Position numbers and translations under genes: made by a program. Positions 14,552-14,937 of a DNA stretch of 14,937 nucleotides are shown one piece after another. Every line of letters begins with the position of its first letter. Position 1 is the first letter of the stretch. The notes beneath the pieces were generated by a model. The model saw nothing but the letters and a program-made list of their open reading frames with translations. It did not search any database and had not been told where the DNA came from. Source of the stretch: an uncultured Lachnospiraceae bacterium (GTDB lineage: Bacteria; Bacillota; Clostridia; Lachnospirales; Lachnospiraceae); the NCBI GenBank assembly GCA_900555195.1, contig USKC01000039.1, positions 1-14,937 on the forward strand, read 5' to 3'.

Positions 14552-14937
14552 CAGTTAATCCCGCCCTGCTGCGCTTCATCTTCCATCATGCGGTAGCCTA
14601 CGCCGATCTCCGTCAGAATGAACTGCGGCTCCGCCGGGTTTTTTTCCAGCTTTCGGCGGATATTGGCCATATTCACCCTAAGGATCCGGTTGTTGTCATC
14701 CGCATAGGGCCCCCATACATGGGAAATGATGGTATCGTAAGTCATCACGCGCCCGGAGTTATGCGCGAGGAAGGATACGATCTTAAATTCCACCTGTGTC
14801 AGATGCACCGGCTCCTGATCCACACTCACGAGCCGCCTGTCAAAATCGATGCACAATCCTCCCGCCTGATAAGGACGGTTCGCCGCCTGCGATGTCATAC
14901 GGTTGCTATGGCGCAGGGCTGTGCGGATGCGGGCAAA
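14551..14937 (-). CDS. kdpE: KdpE-type response regulator, C-terminal part (cut by window edge)
   Basis: The last 128 residues of an OmpR-family regulator remain; the receiver domain lies beyond base 14937. The visible part opens with ARIRTALRH, the linker sequence typical of KdpE. It continues through a complete winged helix: an entry strand (LCIDFDRRLVSV), LTQVEFKIVSFLAHNSGRVMT, recognition-helix region NRILRVNMANIRRKLE and ILTEIGVGYRM. In the family KdpE is phosphorylated by KdpD and turns on the KdpFABC potassium-uptake ATPase, or controls c-di-AMP- and potassium-linked genes. No kdp structural genes are in view; by the usual order they or kdpD would lie upstream, past the window edge. 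It ends with TGA at 14551-14553 and is separated from murE by the palindrome gap, so it belongs to a different transcript. Confidence 0.82.
   Translation of the reverse strand, partial: FARIRTALRHSNRMTSQAANRPYQAGGLCIDFDRRLVSVDQEPVHLTQVEFKIVSFLAHNSGRVMTYDTIISHVWGPYADDNNRILRVNMANIRRKLEKNPAEPQFILTEIGVGYRMMEDEAQQGGIN

Overview
The window is a chromosomal segment of a moderately GC-rich Bacillota. It most resembles a gut Lachnospiraceae / Clostridium cluster XIVa organism. The evidence is the gene order murE-priA-def-fmt-(YugP-type peptidase)-rsmB-rlmN-prpC-prkC-rsgA, a meso-diaminopimelate-type MurE, a PASTA-domain kinase and strong AGGAGG-type ribosome binding sites. The species call is inference from family knowledge, not a search. 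Every gene I can support lies on the minus strand, so transcription runs from high to low coordinates.

Right edge (14034-14937): the C-terminal part of a KdpE-type potassium response regulator runs off the window. It is followed by a gene-free gap of about 500 nt with a 143-nt imperfect palindrome (14289-14431), a pair of direct repeats, and the murE promoter (TTGAAA-17-TATTCT, extended -10).

Core cluster (1428-14033): nine to ten closely packed housekeeping genes. MurE adds diaminopimelate to the peptidoglycan precursor, and PriA restarts stalled forks. Fmt formylates initiator tRNA and Def removes the formyl group from new proteins. A membrane zinc peptidase, RsmB (16S m5C967) and RlmN (23S m2A2503) follow. 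A second promoter with a leader of about 210 nt then drives PrpC (PP2C phosphatase), PrkC (PASTA Ser/Thr kinase sensing muropeptides) and RsgA (30S assembly GTPase, a known PrkC substrate in Bacillus). The cluster ends at a clear rho-independent terminator (1350-1387).

Left edge (1-1240): AT-richer DNA carries a VanR/VanS-like two-component system. The response regulator is complete and the sensor kinase is cut by the window edge. The promoter region holds a TTAAGATTT palindrome and a weak -35, as expected for an activator-controlled, self-regulated promoter. No van resistance ligase genes are visible here.

I see no tRNA, rRNA, CRISPR array, insertion sequence, transposase or prophage gene. 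Most of the window is a conserved housekeeping neighbourhood. The best leads for something undescribed are the large palindrome at 14289-14431, the long prpC leader, and the orphan-looking VanRS pair.
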